A stretch of DNA of 64,000 nucleotides from Pseudomonadota bacterium (GCA_023386795.1 JAEWJB010000187.1:36622-100621), one strand, 5' to 3'. Counted from the first letter of the stretch, positions 8,599 through 17,782 are shown. A program made the numbers and translations. Notes: a model not told the origin generated them from the sequence alone.

Positions 8599-9579
8599 TC
8601 AGCGCGCCAGCACCTGCGGATTGGCGATGTTCTTTGGTGCGCCGGCGGCGAACGCGAGCACGTTGTCGAAGGCGACGCTGAAGTACTGCTCATAACTGTC
8701 GCGTTCGACATAACCCAGGTGCGGCGTGGCCAGCACGCGCCGATGGCTGAGCAACGGGTCGGCAGCATCCAGCAACGGCTCATGCTCGAAGACGTCGAGC
8801 GCCGCCATGCCCGGACGCCCCGCATCCAGTGCGGCGAGCAGCGCACCCGGTGCGATCAGCTCCGCCCGGCTGGTGTTGACCAACAGTGCATCCGGGCGCA
8901 TCAGCGCCAGGTCCTCGCGTCGTACTTCGTGCCGGCTGGTATCGCTCAGGCGCCGGTGCAGCGAGAGCACGTCGCTTTCGACGAAGAGTTGCGTGCGGCT
9001 TTCCGCCACCTCGCAACCCTCGGCACGCGCCTGCGCACGGGATGCTTCGCTGCCCCATACGAGGACCCGCATCCCGAATGCCCGACCGTATCCAGCCACC
9101 AGGCGGCCGATCTTGCCGTAACTCCAGATACCCAGCGTGCGTCCGCGCAACACGCGGCCCAGCGAGCCGTCGCCCGTGGCCTGCCAATGCCCTGCATGCA
9201 ACGCATCACCATAGGCGCGCAGGCGCCGGCTCGCCGCCATCACCAGCGCCCAGGTCAGTTCCGCCGGCGCCACCGGCGAGCCGCTGCCTTCGGCCACCGC
9301 AACGCCGTGGCGAGTGCAGGCCTCCAGGTCGATGTTGGACGACAGCCGCCCGGTCTGGCTGACCAGCCGCAGCCGCGGCAGGCGCGCCAGCAACGCGGCG
9401 TCGATGCGCGTGCGCTCGCGGATCAGCACGAGCGCTTCGGCGTCGGCCAGCGCGGCGACCGTGGCATCGGGATCTTGCAGCGGCTGGTCCAGGACGCGCA
9501 CGTCATGGCCCTGCAGGCGCGCAAAACAGTCCAGCCCGGGTACCGCCTGCTGGTAGTCCTCGGGAATCACGATGCGCAT
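8599..9579 (-). CDS. D-2-hydroxyacid dehydrogenase (phosphoglycerate dehydrogenase-like)
   Basis: 326 aa. N-terminal catalytic subdomain, then the Rossmann motif (about 145-165, LGIWSYGKIGRLVAGYG), NTSRAELI, the Glu of AALDVFEHEPL and the His in TPHLGYVE, matching the Arg/Glu/His triad layout of the family. It should reduce or oxidise a 2-hydroxyacid with NAD(H); the substrate is not determinable. The Rossmann GxGxxG reads SYGKIG, so the first glycine is replaced by serine. It lies 10 bp downstream of the DUF1820 gene and is probably co-transcribed with it. Confidence 0.85.
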   Translation of the reverse strand: MRIVIPEDYQQAVPGLDCFARLQGHDVRVLDQPLQDPDATVAALADAEALVLIRERTRIDAALLARLPRLRLVSQTGRLSSNIDLEACTRHGVAVAEGSGSPVAPAELTWALVMAASRRLRAYGDALHAGHWQATGDGSLGRVLRGRTLGIWSYGKIGRLVAGYGRAFGMRVLVWGSEASRAQARAEGCEVAESRTQLFVESDVLSLHRRLSDTSRHEVRREDLALMRPDALLVNTSRAELIAPGALLAALDAGRPGMAALDVFEHEPLLDAADPLLSHRRVLATPHLGYVERDSYEQYFSVAFDNVLAFAAGAPKNIANPQVLAR

Positions 9580-9589
9580 GCGGCGTTCC

Positions 9590-9910
9590 TCAGCGGAGCT
9601 TGCCGGGCGCTGGGAAGGGCGTCACCACCGATTCGCCGGACGCGGCATCGCGGATCGCCGATTGCCCCTTTTTCTCCACTTCCTCGATGCGGATGATGCT
9701 CTGCATGGGCAGGTGCAGCTTTCGGGTATTGCCGAATTCCTCGCGCAGCCGCTCCTCGGTCGGGTCGACCACCAGCCCGTCGTGCACGTCGAACACGAGC
9801 TCGCCGATTTCGTTGAACCCCCACAGGTGGCTGCCGGCGACATGCCGCGCGTACAGCTCGTAGACCTTGCCGTGGTTGAGGAACGTGACTTTGTAGAGCG
9901 CCTTGGACAT
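9590..9910 (-). CDS. DUF1820 family protein
   Basis: 106 aa small soluble protein starting MSKALYKVTFLNHGKVYELY and carrying VAGSHLWGFNEIGELVFD. This pattern is the DUF1820 family of gamma-proteobacteria, which has no established function. It has no signal peptide and no membrane segment. A perfect TATAAT lies 7 nt before its ATG in the gap to the rhomboid gene, so it may be transcribed leaderless with the downstream dehydrogenase. Confidence 0.8.
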   Translation of the reverse strand: MSKALYKVTFLNHGKVYELYARHVAGSHLWGFNEIGELVFDVHDGLVVDPTEERLREEFGNTRKLHLPMQSIIRIEEVEKKGQSAIRDAASGESVVTPFPAPGKLR

Positions 9911-9917
9911 GGCCACG

Positions 9918-9923
9918 ATTATA
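9918..9923 (-). promoter_or_regulatory. -10 box (TATAAT) for the DUF1820-dehydrogenase pair
   Basis: Read on the minus strand, a consensus TATAAT sits with a 7-nt gap to the ATG at 9910. A start 6-7 nt downstream of the box would leave essentially no 5' leader. Confidence 0.45.
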
Positions 9924-9933
9924 GGACCGCGCC

Positions 9934-10665
9934 TCAGAACCCGTGCCGTTTGCGCAGGCGCCGCGCGATGGCCGCCCGCACATACAGCCCGTACCCCACG
10001 CCAAACAGGAAACCGGCGATATGCGCCGACCACGCCACCATGCCGAACGCCGGGCCGATGTGCGCGAACACGACCTGCAGCAGGGCCCACACCCCGATCA
10101 GCAGGGGCGCCGGTACGCGGATGAATTCCAGGAACAACCCCAGCGGCAGCACGACACCAAGCTTGGCGCCGGGAAACAGCGCCAGGTAGCTGCCGATCAG
10201 CGCGGACACCGCGCCGGAGGCGCCAATGATCACCTGGTCGGGCCGGCCGAGCGTGTAGATCGCCGCCAGATTTGCCGCCGCCCCACCGAGCAGGAACAGC
10301 AGCATCAACCGCCACGGCCCAAGGATGCGTTCGGCCGGCAGGCCGAAGATCAGCAAGAACACCAGGTTGCCAAGCAGGTGCGACCAGTCCGCGTGCAGGA
10401 ACAGCGCGGTGAACAGGCGCAGGACGCTGCCGTCTTCGAAGGCGGCCCACCAGTCCGATATCGCGGGCCGGCCGCGCGACAGCGCGCCCCAATCCAGCCA
10501 CAACCCGGCACGCGCTTCCTCCGGCCGGCTGATCGACCACAGGAACGCCGCCCAGATCACCGCGAACAGCAGGGGCACCGCCCATCGGTGCGAGGGTTTC
10601 TTGCGGGAAGGCAGGGAAATGAACATGGGGTCTTCAGGGGCCCAAGATAGCGGTTTCACCGGCAT
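9934..10665 (-). CDS. Rhomboid family intramembrane serine protease
   Basis: 243 aa (230 if the second Met at 10626 is used). Several hydrophobic helices are present. The rhomboid motifs are visible: HADWSHLLGNLVFLLIFG in the second transmembrane segment, GASGAVSALIG with the catalytic Ser (about 150), and SAHIAGFLFG with the catalytic His. It cleaves substrate transmembrane segments in the inner membrane. A second, different rhomboid lies at 34858-35631. The upstream start is shown; both have weak ribosome sites. Confidence 0.88.
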   Translation of the reverse strand: MPVKPLSWAPEDPMFISLPSRKKPSHRWAVPLLFAVIWAAFLWSISRPEEARAGLWLDWGALSRGRPAISDWWAAFEDGSVLRLFTALFLHADWSHLLGNLVFLLIFGLPAERILGPWRLMLLFLLGGAAANLAAIYTLGRPDQVIIGASGAVSALIGSYLALFPGAKLGVVLPLGLFLEFIRVPAPLLIGVWALLQVVFAHIGPAFGMVAWSAHIAGFLFGVGYGLYVRAAIARRLRKRHGF

Positions 10666-10709
10666 GAACCCATCCCGAAGATCGGCTCGCCATTCATCAA
10701 AAGTCGTTA

Positions 10710-10737
10710 TTGTTAGGTTAACCGGGATGGGTATACT
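10710..10737 (+). promoter_or_regulatory. Sigma-70-like promoter for the FadL-type porin
   Basis: TTGTTA at 10710-10715, a 16-bp spacer and TATACT at 10732-10737. The stretch is AT-richer than its surroundings and lies about 115 bp before the porin start, leaving a long 5' leader. Confidence 0.5.
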
Positions 10738-10851
10738 GCATACGGCGTCGTATGTCCGGGAGGGGTCTCCGGCGCATCCGCAAGCCCGCGTGGCTTCGCA
10801 GATGCAGGCGCTTTACAGACAATTACAAAGTCTTTCCGGAGAGATACAAGT

Positions 10852-12207
10852 ATGACCAACGTTTCCAATATCAGCCGCGTCACCGCGCTCGCTGTCGGCA
10901 TTGCCGGCGTGCTCGCGTTCGGCCAGGCGCATGGCGCGGCCTTCCAGCTGAAGGAAAACAGCGCCAAGGGCCTCGGCCGCGCGTTCGCCGGTTCCGGCAG
11001 CGCCGAGGGCGATGCATCGATCATCGCCGTCAACCCGGCCGGCATGCGCCAGCTGGACGGCCAGCAGTTCCAGGCAGACGTCAGCGCGATCAGCTTCTCG
11101 GCCGAGTTCGACGGCAGTGCGCGCTACGTGGGCCCGACCGGCCCGGGCACCGGCACGCCGGTCAGCGGCAGTGACGGCGGCGACGCCGGCATGATCGCGC
11201 CGGTCCCGGCGATGTACTACCACCTGCCGTTCGGTGAGAACGACAACATGCACTTCGGTGCCTCGGTCACCGTGCCGTTCGGCTTCAAGACCGAATACGA
11301 CCGCGACTGGGTGGGCCGCTACAACGGCCTGAAGACCGAGCTGCAGGCGATCGACCTCAACCTGGCGTTCTCCTATGACGTCAACCCGTACGTGTCGTTC
11401 GGCGCGTCGGTGTTCGGCGAGCGCCTGGACGTGGACCTGAGCAACGCCATCGACTTCGGCACCGCGCTGTACGCGCAGCGTGTCCCGGGCTTCGCGCCGG
11501 GCAGCGCCGACGGTTCGCTGCGCATCAAGGGCGACAACACCGCGGTCGGCTACACCCTCGGTGGCCTGTTCTCGATCGACGAGAACACCCACATCGGCTT
11601 CAGCTACCGCTCCGAGGTCGAGCACAAGATCACCAACGGCACCGCCGACTTCACCGTGCCGGGCAACGCCGCTGCCGTCCTGAGCGTCGCCGCGCCGGGC
11701 CAGTACGTGGACACCAAGGGCCGCGCCACGATCACCCTGCCGGCCAGCGCCACCGCCAGCTTCACCCACAAGTTCAACGACCAGTGGTCGCTGATGGCGG
11801 ACGTCACCCGTACCGCGTGGGGCAAGTTCGACGAAGTCACCGTCGACTACGCCTCCAACCAGGCCGACAGCGTGCTGCCGTTCCACTACCGCGACACCAC
11901 CTTCGCCTCGATCGGTGCCGATTACCGCGTGAGCGATACGCTGACCCTGCGCGGCGGCCTGGCCTATGACCAGACCCCGACCACGGACGCGCACCGCGAC
12001 GTCCGCGTGCCGGACACCACCCGCAAGTGGGTGTCGCTGGGCCTGACCTGGGCGCCGTCGGCCAATGCGGAGTACAGCTTCGGCTACACGCACCTGTTCA
12101 CCAGCGACCCGAACATCCGTTCGACCTCGCAGACCAACAGCGTGATCACGGGCACCTACGAGGTGAGCGGCGACGTGCTGGCTGCTTCGGCGAACTTCAA
12201 GTTCTGA
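10852..12207 (+). CDS. FadL/OmpP1-type outer membrane channel
   Basis: 451 aa. A signal peptide (about 1-28, ending in AHG-AAF) is followed by the FadL N-terminal hatch signature AAFQLKENSAKGLGRAFAG and NPAGMRQL. The rest is a 14-strand barrel pattern ending in ...VLAASANFKF with a terminal Phe, as in outer-membrane barrels. Members import long-chain fatty acids or other hydrophobic compounds. It is monocistronic, with a promoter upstream at 10710-10737 and a strong terminator after the stop. Exact substrate not determined. Confidence 0.9.
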   Translation: MTNVSNISRVTALAVGIAGVLAFGQAHGAAFQLKENSAKGLGRAFAGSGSAEGDASIIAVNPAGMRQLDGQQFQADVSAISFSAEFDGSARYVGPTGPGTGTPVSGSDGGDAGMIAPVPAMYYHLPFGENDNMHFGASVTVPFGFKTEYDRDWVGRYNGLKTELQAIDLNLAFSYDVNPYVSFGASVFGERLDVDLSNAIDFGTALYAQRVPGFAPGSADGSLRIKGDNTAVGYTLGGLFSIDENTHIGFSYRSEVEHKITNGTADFTVPGNAAAVLSVAAPGQYVDTKGRATITLPASATASFTHKFNDQWSLMADVTRTAWGKFDEVTVDYASNQADSVLPFHYRDTTFASIGADYRVSDTLTLRGGLAYDQTPTTDAHRDVRVPDTTRKWVSLGLTWAPSANAEYSFGYTHLFTSDPNIRSTSQTNSVITGTYEVSGDVLAASANFKF

Positions 12208-12227
12208 TCGAAGCTGCATCGCAATGC

Positions 12228-12259
12228 ACAAGGCCCCGCTTCGGCGGGGCTTTGTTTTT
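12228..12259 (+). terminator. Intrinsic terminator of the FadL-type gene
   Basis: 12-bp GC-rich stem (one G-U pair) with a TTCG tetraloop, followed by TTTTT. It starts 20 bp past the stop codon. Confidence 0.9.
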
Positions 12260-12265
12260 GTGGGG

Positions 12266-12787
12266 TCAGCCGTGCGTGTCCTGCTCGCGGCGCAGGCGCG
12301 CCAGCGCGGCGCGCGCATCGCCCACCACCAGCGGCGCCGGCACCGAGAGCATCAGGTTCAACGGCAGGCCGAATTCCTCGAACGTCCAGCCGCGCGTGTC
12401 GAGCACGCCGTCCGGGCCGATGGCCTCCGGATGGCGCAGGCGGATGCGCTCGGCGAAGCTGCCGTGTTCGGGGATATAGCCGTATACCGGCTTGCCCTTG
12501 GCCACCGCGTAGCCAACCTCGAAGCAGGTGCCGCTGTCCGGTTCCGGGCCGCGGAAGAAATCCAGGTTGGCGAGCACGGCGTCGGCGCGTTCGATCAGGC
12601 CGATGTTGGCGTGGTAGATCCACGCGGCTTGCGCGGCGGGATCGCGCAGGTGCGGCGGCACGTCCTGGTCGAGCGGGAAGAGGCCTTCGAAGCCGAAGGC
12701 CGCGCAATCCTGCTTGAGCGCGTGGCCGCGGGCGGCGGCGTCCGGGCGGAATACGTCGGGGCCGGCGAGGTAGAGGGTGCGGATCAT
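12266..12787 (-). CDS. Nucleoside 2-deoxyribosyltransferase
   Basis: 173 aa, soluble. Motifs: LYLAGPDVFRPDA at the N-terminus, ADAVLANLDFF, and DSGTCFEVGYAVAKGKPVYGY with the nucleophilic Glu and preceding Asp of the family. It exchanges or hydrolyses the base of 2-deoxyribonucleosides in purine/pyrimidine salvage. The start at 12787 (MIRTLYLAGPD) is chosen because the motif begins immediately; a longer frame to 12814 adds residues foreign to the fold. It is divergent from the 2OG oxygenase gene. Confidence 0.85.
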   Translation of the reverse strand: MIRTLYLAGPDVFRPDAAARGHALKQDCAAFGFEGLFPLDQDVPPHLRDPAAQAAWIYHANIGLIERADAVLANLDFFRGPEPDSGTCFEVGYAVAKGKPVYGYIPEHGSFAERIRLRHPEAIGPDGVLDTRGWTFEEFGLPLNLMLSVPAPLVVGDARAALARLRREQDTHG

Positions 12788-12864
12788 GGCAAGGCATCGG
12801 GCGGGGTGGGGCATTGTCGCGCCACCGGCTGCGTGGGCGGGGCCGGATTGCTATGGTGTGGCGC

Positions 12865-13566
12865 ATGGACGCACCCGTGGATTTCATCGAGGTCTATGAC
12901 GACGCGCTGGACGCGGCAACCTGCGCGGCCATCGTGCAACGCCTGCGCGACAGCGACCGGCTCACCGCGGGGCGGATCGGCGGCGGTGTCTATCCCGAGC
13001 TCAAACGCAGCCAGGACCTGCGCATCAGCGGCCTGCCCGACTGGGCGGACGTCGAGGCGAAGATCCAGCAGGCCGTGCTCGGCGGGTTGTTGCGCTACCT
13101 GCGCCGTTATCCACAGGCGTTGGTCGCGCCGTTGATGCTGCAGATTCCGGATGCCGGCGGCACGTTGCGCCGCCTGCGCGCGGAAGACGTGCAGGGCATG
13201 GCCGAGCCGGCGCTCGTCGAGCTCGCGCGTACCTGCCTGCGGCCCGGGGCGATCAACCTGCAGTGGTATTCGGCGGGCGAGGGCGGCTATCCGTACTGGC
13301 ATTGCGAGCTGTACCCGCGCGACGCCAGCGCGGAGACCTTGCATCGGCACGTGCTGTGGACGCTCTACCTCAACGACGGCTTCGAGGAGGGCGAGACGGA
13401 ATTCCTTTTCCAGCAGCGCAAGGTGAAGCCGCGGACCGGCAGCCTGCTGATCGCGCCGACGGCGTTCACGCACACCCATCGCGGCAACCGGCCGCAGGGC
13501 GGCGACAAGTTCATCGCGACCAGCTGGATCCTGTTCCAGTCGGCGCAGGCGTTGTACGGCGGCTGA
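12865..13566 (+). CDS. 2OG-Fe(II) oxygenase (prolyl-hydroxylase type)
   Basis: 233 aa. The double-stranded beta-helix core contains YWHCELYPRDA (HxE of the iron triad), HVLWTLYLND, and THTHRGNRPQGGDKFIATSW, which supplies the distal His and the basic residue that binds 2-oxoglutarate. This is the Fe/2OG dioxygenase arrangement related to prolyl 4-hydroxylases. The start at 12865 (MDAPVDFIEVYDD) is preferred; ATG 12853 is an alternative. A TATGGT box ends 7 nt before 12865. The iron ligand reads HxE rather than the usual HxD. Target unknown. Confidence 0.8.
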   Translation: MDAPVDFIEVYDDALDAATCAAIVQRLRDSDRLTAGRIGGGVYPELKRSQDLRISGLPDWADVEAKIQQAVLGGLLRYLRRYPQALVAPLMLQIPDAGGTLRRLRAEDVQGMAEPALVELARTCLRPGAINLQWYSAGEGGYPYWHCELYPRDASAETLHRHVLWTLYLNDGFEEGETEFLFQQRKVKPRTGSLLIAPTAFTHTHRGNRPQGGDKFIATSWILFQSAQALYGG

Positions 13567-13577
13567 TCGCAGCTGCG

Positions 13578-13970
13578 CTAGCTGCGCAGCTGCAGGACGT
13601 TGCCTTCCGGGTCGACCGCGTCGCACACGCGGGCACCTTCGAATTCCCACTCGCGCTCCGGCCCATCCACGGTCCCGCCGAGGGCAGGCCACTGCTTGCG
13701 CGCCGTGGCAATATCGGCGACGCCGAACACCAGCTTCACCGACACGTTCTCGCGGCGGCGGGGCGGCACTTCGATGTGGATCCCAGAGGCGATGGCGTCT
13801 GGAATGCGCACCAGGGTGAGCTGGAAATTCGCGGATTCGAGTACGACGTGATCCGGCGCGGCATGGCGCGCCGCCAACCCCAGCGCCGCTTCGTAGAACG
13901 CGTGCAGCGCAGTCAGGTCCTTGGCGTAGAGAGCGGCGGCAGGTTTCATCGCGAGCAGCTTGGGGGGCAT
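13578..13970 (-). CDS. VOC (glyoxalase/bleomycin-resistance) family protein
   Basis: 130 aa. Two beta-alpha-beta-beta-beta units typical of VOC proteins: an N-terminal unit with LHAFYEAALGLAA and a C-terminal unit ending DAVDPEGNVLQLRS. It probably binds a metal and a small ligand; no specific reaction can be named. Start 13970 (MPPKLLAMKP) is chosen for TAAGG upstream; an internal Met at 13949 is an alternative. It is convergent with the 2OG oxygenase gene, with an 11-bp gap. Confidence 0.8.
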   Translation of the reverse strand: MPPKLLAMKPAAALYAKDLTALHAFYEAALGLAARHAAPDHVVLESANFQLTLVRIPDAIASGIHIEVPPRRRENVSVKLVFGVADIATARKQWPALGGTVDGPEREWEFEGARVCDAVDPEGNVLQLRS

Positions 13971-14001
13971 CGTGCTTACCTTAGCAGCCCGCGCGGATGC
14001 C

Positions 14002-15099
14002 TCAGAACAGTTCGCCTTGCGGCGAGGCTTCGCGCGCTGGCGCCGGGGGTGGTGGGCGACGGAAGCGGGTGACATCCAGCGGTGGGTCGCCACGTCGTTC
14101 GTGGAAACCCGCGCGGCGCAGCGCCAGTTGGAAGCGCCGCGCCAGCAGCTGGGCATAGACCCCCTGGCCGGTGAAGCGCTGGCCGAAGCGGCTGTCATAG
14201 TCCTTGCCACCCCGCAGCTGCTGGATGGTGCTCATCACGTGCGCAGCGCGGTCGGGATAGTGGGCCTGCAGCCAGTCGCGGAACAACGGCGCCACCTCGT
14301 GCGGCAAGCGCAGCAGGGTATAGCCGGCCGAACCCGCGCCCGAAGCGGCGGCAGCTTCGAGGATCGCTTCCAGTTCGTGGTCGTTGATCCAGGGGATCAT
14401 CGGCGCGGCCATCACGCCGACCGGCACGCCGGCCTCGTGCAGCTTCGCCATCGCGCGCAGGCGAGCGTGCGGCGCAGCGGCGCGCGGTTCCAGTTTGGCG
14501 GAGAGGTGCGGATCGAGCGTGGTAACCGAGAAGTAGACGTTGACCAGGCGTTCGGCGGCGAGCGGCGCGAGCAGGTCGAGGTCGCGGGTAACCAGCGCAT
14601 TCTTGGTGATCAGGGTGAAGGGGTGACGCGTCTCCCACAGCACTTCGATCATCCGCCGGGTGACCTCCAGCCGGCGCTCGATCGGCTGGTAAGCATCGGT
14701 GTTGATGCCCAGCGCGATGGGGCTGGGCACATAGCCGGGCCGGGACAGTTCGCGGCGCAGCAGTTCCGGTGCGTTGGTCTTGGCGAACAGCCGGGTTTCG
14801 AAGTCCAGGCCAGGCGAGAGGTTGAGGTAGGCGTGGCTGGGCCGGGCGAAACAGTAGCTGCAGCCGTGTTCGCAACCGCGATACGGGTTGGCGGACTGCG
14901 AGAAGGGAATGTCCGGCGACTGGTTGCGGCTGATGATGCTGCGCGCGGTTTCCTCGGTGACCGTGGTGCGCAGGGCCGGGTCGGCGAACTCCTCGCTGTC
15001 GTCCGGGTGCCAGCCGTCGTCCACCGCATCGGCGGTGGTGACCTCGAACCGGCCGGCCAGGTGGATCCGCGAACCGCGGCCCTTGATCGCTTGCGTCAT
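14002..15099 (-). CDS. PA0069-type radical SAM protein
   Basis: 365 aa. The radical SAM cluster motif is CEHGCSYC (about residues 76-83), followed by FARPSHAYLNLSPGLDFE and INTDAYQPIE, a layout shared with the SplB-like PA0069 family. The C-terminus contains RGGKDYDSRFGQRFTGQG and an Arg/Pro-rich tail. It carries a 4Fe-4S cluster and generates the 5'-deoxyadenosyl radical; the substrate is unknown. It is divergent from cls. A TAACCT box lies 6 nt before the ATG. Confidence 0.85.
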   Translation of the reverse strand: MTQAIKGRGSRIHLAGRFEVTTADAVDDGWHPDDSEEFADPALRTTVTEETARSIISRNQSPDIPFSQSANPYRGCEHGCSYCFARPSHAYLNLSPGLDFETRLFAKTNAPELLRRELSRPGYVPSPIALGINTDAYQPIERRLEVTRRMIEVLWETRHPFTLITKNALVTRDLDLLAPLAAERLVNVYFSVTTLDPHLSAKLEPRAAAPHARLRAMAKLHEAGVPVGVMAAPMIPWINDHELEAILEAAAASGAGSAGYTLLRLPHEVAPLFRDWLQAHYPDRAAHVMSTIQQLRGGKDYDSRFGQRFTGQGVYAQLLARRFQLALRRAGFHERRGDPPLDVTRFRRPPPPAPAREASPQGELF

Positions 15100-15175
15100 C
15101 GGCGCAGGTTACGCCCCGGTGGTCTCAGGCCCAGCGACGACACATGGCGGATACCTGCTCGTTCAGGTGCTCCCT

Positions 15176-15181
15176 TATGAT
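15176..15181 (+). promoter_or_regulatory. Candidate -10 of cls immediately before the ATG
   Basis: TATGAT (5 of 6 consensus positions) with exactly 6 nt to the ATG at 15188. This would give a leaderless transcript. No clear -35. Confidence 0.4.
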
Positions 15182-15187
15182 CGCGGC

Positions 15188-16648
15188 ATGCTCGCCACCC
15201 TGAACACGGCCTGGGAATGGATCGGCGCCATTCCGCACCTGAAGGCCTACGTCACCGCCGCCTACTTCGCCTACCTGTTGTGGATCGTGGCGTGGATCGT
15301 GCTGCAGAAGCGCGAGCCGGCGGCGACGCTGAGCTGGGTGCTGTCGCTGGCGGCGCTGCCCTACCTGGGGTTGCTGATCTATTACCTGCTGGGCCCGCAG
15401 AAGGTGAAGCGGCAACGGCTGCGCCGCGGGCGTTCGCGCTCGGGCATGGAGCACTACAGCAGCGTGTGCCCGCCGGACGCGGACTGCACCGAGCTGGCCA
15501 AGGTGGCACAGGCGACCTGCGGCATGCCCCCGTCCACGGCGACGGACGTGGACTGGCTGGTCGACGGCGGCGCGACCTACGCGGCGATCCTGGCGGCGGT
15601 GGCCGGCGCGCAGGACCACATCCACCTGGAGTACTACATCTTCAATCCGGACCGCGCCGGCACGGCCTTGCGCGACGCACTGGTCGAGCGCGCCCGCGCC
15701 GGCGTGAAGGTCCGGCTGCTGCTGGACGCGGTGGGCTCCTCGCATGTCGGCCGGCGCTTCCTGCGTCCGCTGCACGAGGCCGGTGTCGAGACCGCCTGGT
15801 TCCATCCCGCGCAGCTGCTCAAGCCGTTCAAGCGCCCGTGGGTGAACATGCGCACGCACCGCAAGCTGGTCATCGTGGATGGCCGGATGGCGTTCACCGG
15901 CGGCATCAACATCACCGACGAGGAAGACGAGCGGCTGCGGCCCGACGCCTATCGCGACCTGCACATGCGCATCGAAGGCCATGTGGTGCGCAACCTGCAG
16001 CTGGTCTTCATCGAGGACTGGATCTACGCGACGGGGCAGGGGCGGCCGGCGTTCGAGGGCCAGCAGCTGTGGCCCAAGGACACGCCCGCCCGCGCGGACG
16101 GGGATATCGATGCGCAGGTGCTGGTGTCGGGCCCGGATTCTTCATGGGAGACGATCCACAGGCTGCACGTCAGCGCGATCCACGAGGCGCGCGAACGCGT
16201 GTGGCTGGTGACGCCGTACTTCGTCCCCGGTGAAGCCGCGCGGATGGCGTTGACCTCCGCGGCGCTGGGCGGGCTGGATACCCGCTTGTTGGTCCCGACG
16301 ATGAGCGACTCCCGGCTGGTGACCTGGGCCGCGCGCTCCTACTTCGACGAACTGCTCGAGGCCGGCGTGCGAATCTTCGAGTACGGCCCGCGCATGCTGC
16401 ACACGAAGGCGCTGGTGGCCGACGACGAGGTCTGCATCGTCGGCAGCGCGAATTTCGACAACCGCAGCTTCCGGCTCAATTTCGAGCTGTCGATGATGTT
16501 CCGCGACAAGCAGCTCACCGGCGAGCTGGCCGCCCATCTCGCCCGCGAAATGGGCACGGCGCGGGAGGTCCAGTTCAACCGCCACCGGCCGCTATGGCGC
16601 TCGCGGCTGCCGGAGGCGGTGGCCCGCCTGACCTCCCCGCTGCTCTGA
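15188..16648 (+). CDS. cls: Cardiolipin synthase
   Basis: 486 aa. Two N-terminal transmembrane helices (about 17-75), then two phospholipase-D HKD motifs: HRKLVIVDGRMAFTGG (about 220-236) and HTKALVADDEVCIVGSANFDNRS (about 399-421). It condenses two phosphatidylglycerols, or PG with another phospholipid, to cardiolipin at the inner membrane. The start at 15188 gives the membrane helices at the expected place; the frame is open further upstream but that sequence is antisense to the radical SAM gene. Confidence 0.9.
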   Translation: MLATLNTAWEWIGAIPHLKAYVTAAYFAYLLWIVAWIVLQKREPAATLSWVLSLAALPYLGLLIYYLLGPQKVKRQRLRRGRSRSGMEHYSSVCPPDADCTELAKVAQATCGMPPSTATDVDWLVDGGATYAAILAAVAGAQDHIHLEYYIFNPDRAGTALRDALVERARAGVKVRLLLDAVGSSHVGRRFLRPLHEAGVETAWFHPAQLLKPFKRPWVNMRTHRKLVIVDGRMAFTGGINITDEEDERLRPDAYRDLHMRIEGHVVRNLQLVFIEDWIYATGQGRPAFEGQQLWPKDTPARADGDIDAQVLVSGPDSSWETIHRLHVSAIHEARERVWLVTPYFVPGEAARMALTSAALGGLDTRLLVPTMSDSRLVTWAARSYFDELLEAGVRIFEYGPRMLHTKALVADDEVCIVGSANFDNRSFRLNFELSMMFRDKQLTGELAAHLAREMGTAREVQFNRHRPLWRSRLPEAVARLTSPLL

Positions 16649-16726
16649 CGGCCATGGTGTGACCGCCCCACGTGGAACCGGGGCCGGAGCCGGCGCTACA
16701 CTGCGCCGACTCTTGGGGAGATCGTC

Positions 16727-16984
16727 ATGCATTGGCTGTTCCTGCTCCTGGCGCTGGGCGCCCTGATCCTGGCCTTCAGTACGCCGCACATGTGGCTGCT
16801 GATCCTGTCCCTGCTTGCTGCACTGGCCTTGATGGTCGCGTGGGCGCGCGGCTGGTACGTCTCGCGCATGGGCGAGGCGGAGGAGGCCGGGCACATTGTC
16901 GACCCGGTTGAACTGCATCGCCTGCGCACGCTCGCCGCGGCACGCAAGGCCGCCGCAGCCGAGCAGCCGCCGGCCGAGTCCTGA
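16727..16984 (+). CDS. Small membrane protein upstream of pdxJ
   Basis: 85 aa. Two closely spaced hydrophobic segments (about 3-18 and 22-40) are followed by [16 protein letters not shown] and an Ala-rich charged tail. A GGGGAG ribosome site precedes the ATG, and GCTACACT at 16695-16702 is a candidate -10. The stop lies 7 bp before the pdxJ GTG, so the two are probably co-translated. Not assigned to a characterised family. Confidence 0.7.
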   Translation: MHWLFLLLALGALILAFSTPHMWLLILSLLAALALMVAWARGWYVSRMGEAEEAGHIVDPVELHRLRTLAAARKAAAAEQPPAES

Positions 16985-16991
16985 GGCGCGC

Positions 16992-17750
16992 GTGTCGACC
17001 CTGCTGTCGGTCAACGTCAACAAGATCGCGGTGCTGCGCAACTCGCGCGGCGGCCATGATCCCGACGTGGTTCACGCGGCGACCGCCTGCCTGGAGGCCG
17101 GTGCCCATGGCATCACCGTGCATCCGCGCCCGGATCAGCGGCATATCCGCGCCGGCGATGTCTACGCGCTGTCGGAACTTACGCGCGTCCGGGGTGTGGA
17201 ATTCAACATCGAGGGCAATCCCTTCGCGCCGCCGCGCGAGGGCTATCCAGGTTTCGTCGCACTGTGCCGGCAGACCCGTCCGGCGCAGGCCACGCTGGTG
17301 CCCGACGGCGACGGCCAGCTGACATCGGACCACGGCTTCGATTTCGCGCGTGATGCCGAGCGGTTGGCGCCACTGGTGGCCGAACTGCGCGAGATTGGCT
17401 GCCGCGTGAGCCTATTCGTCGACGCAGGTTGTCCGGGGCTGGAAGAGGCCGCGCGGATTGGCGCGCACCGGGTAGAGCTTTACACCGGACCTTACGCGGA
17501 AGTTTTCGCCGAAGGGGACCCCAAAGCCGCGTTCGCGCTGTTCGCGCAAACGGCACGGCGTGCGCAGGCGGTCGGACTGGGCGTGAATGCAGGACACGAT
17601 CTGTCGCAGGCCAACCTGGGCCCGTTTATCGCCGAGGTACCGGACGTGCTGGAGGTATCGATCGGCCACGCCCTCATCGGCGAAGCGCTCTATGAGGGAC
17701 TGGATCGCACAGTGCGCAACTACCTGGATATCCTCGCGCGCCGCGGTTGA
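16992..17750 (+). CDS. pdxJ: Pyridoxine 5'-phosphate synthase
   Basis: 252 aa. TIM-barrel enzyme that condenses 1-deoxyxylulose 5-phosphate with 3-amino-2-oxopropyl phosphate in pyridoxal phosphate synthesis. Visible signatures: [17 protein letters not shown] at the N-terminus, [38 protein letters not shown], and the C-terminal [16 protein letters not shown] plus [14 protein letters not shown]. The start is GTG 16992, with GAGG upstream; an in-frame ATG 96 bp further back lies inside the preceding gene. It is convergent with exbD2. Confidence 0.93.
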   Translation: MSTLLSVNVNKIAVLRNSRGGHDPDVVHAATACLEAGAHGITVHPRPDQRHIRAGDVYALSELTRVRGVEFNIEGNPFAPPREGYPGFVALCRQTRPAQATLVPDGDGQLTSDHGFDFARDAERLAPLVAELREIGCRVSLFVDAGCPGLEEAARIGAHRVELYTGPYAEVFAEGDPKAAFALFAQTARRAQAVGLGVNAGHDLSQANLGPFIAEVPDVLEVSIGHALIGEALYEGLDRTVRNYLDILARRG

Positions 17751-17782
17751 GCGGGCCTATCGCGCCTCCCATCTCCCGAGAA

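Noticed and set aside
16665..16680. parS-like GCCCCACGTGGAACCG between cls and the small membrane protein gene
   Set aside because: Two mismatches in the 14-bp core break the left half-site, and it is 10 kb from the other sites; chance similarity is likely.
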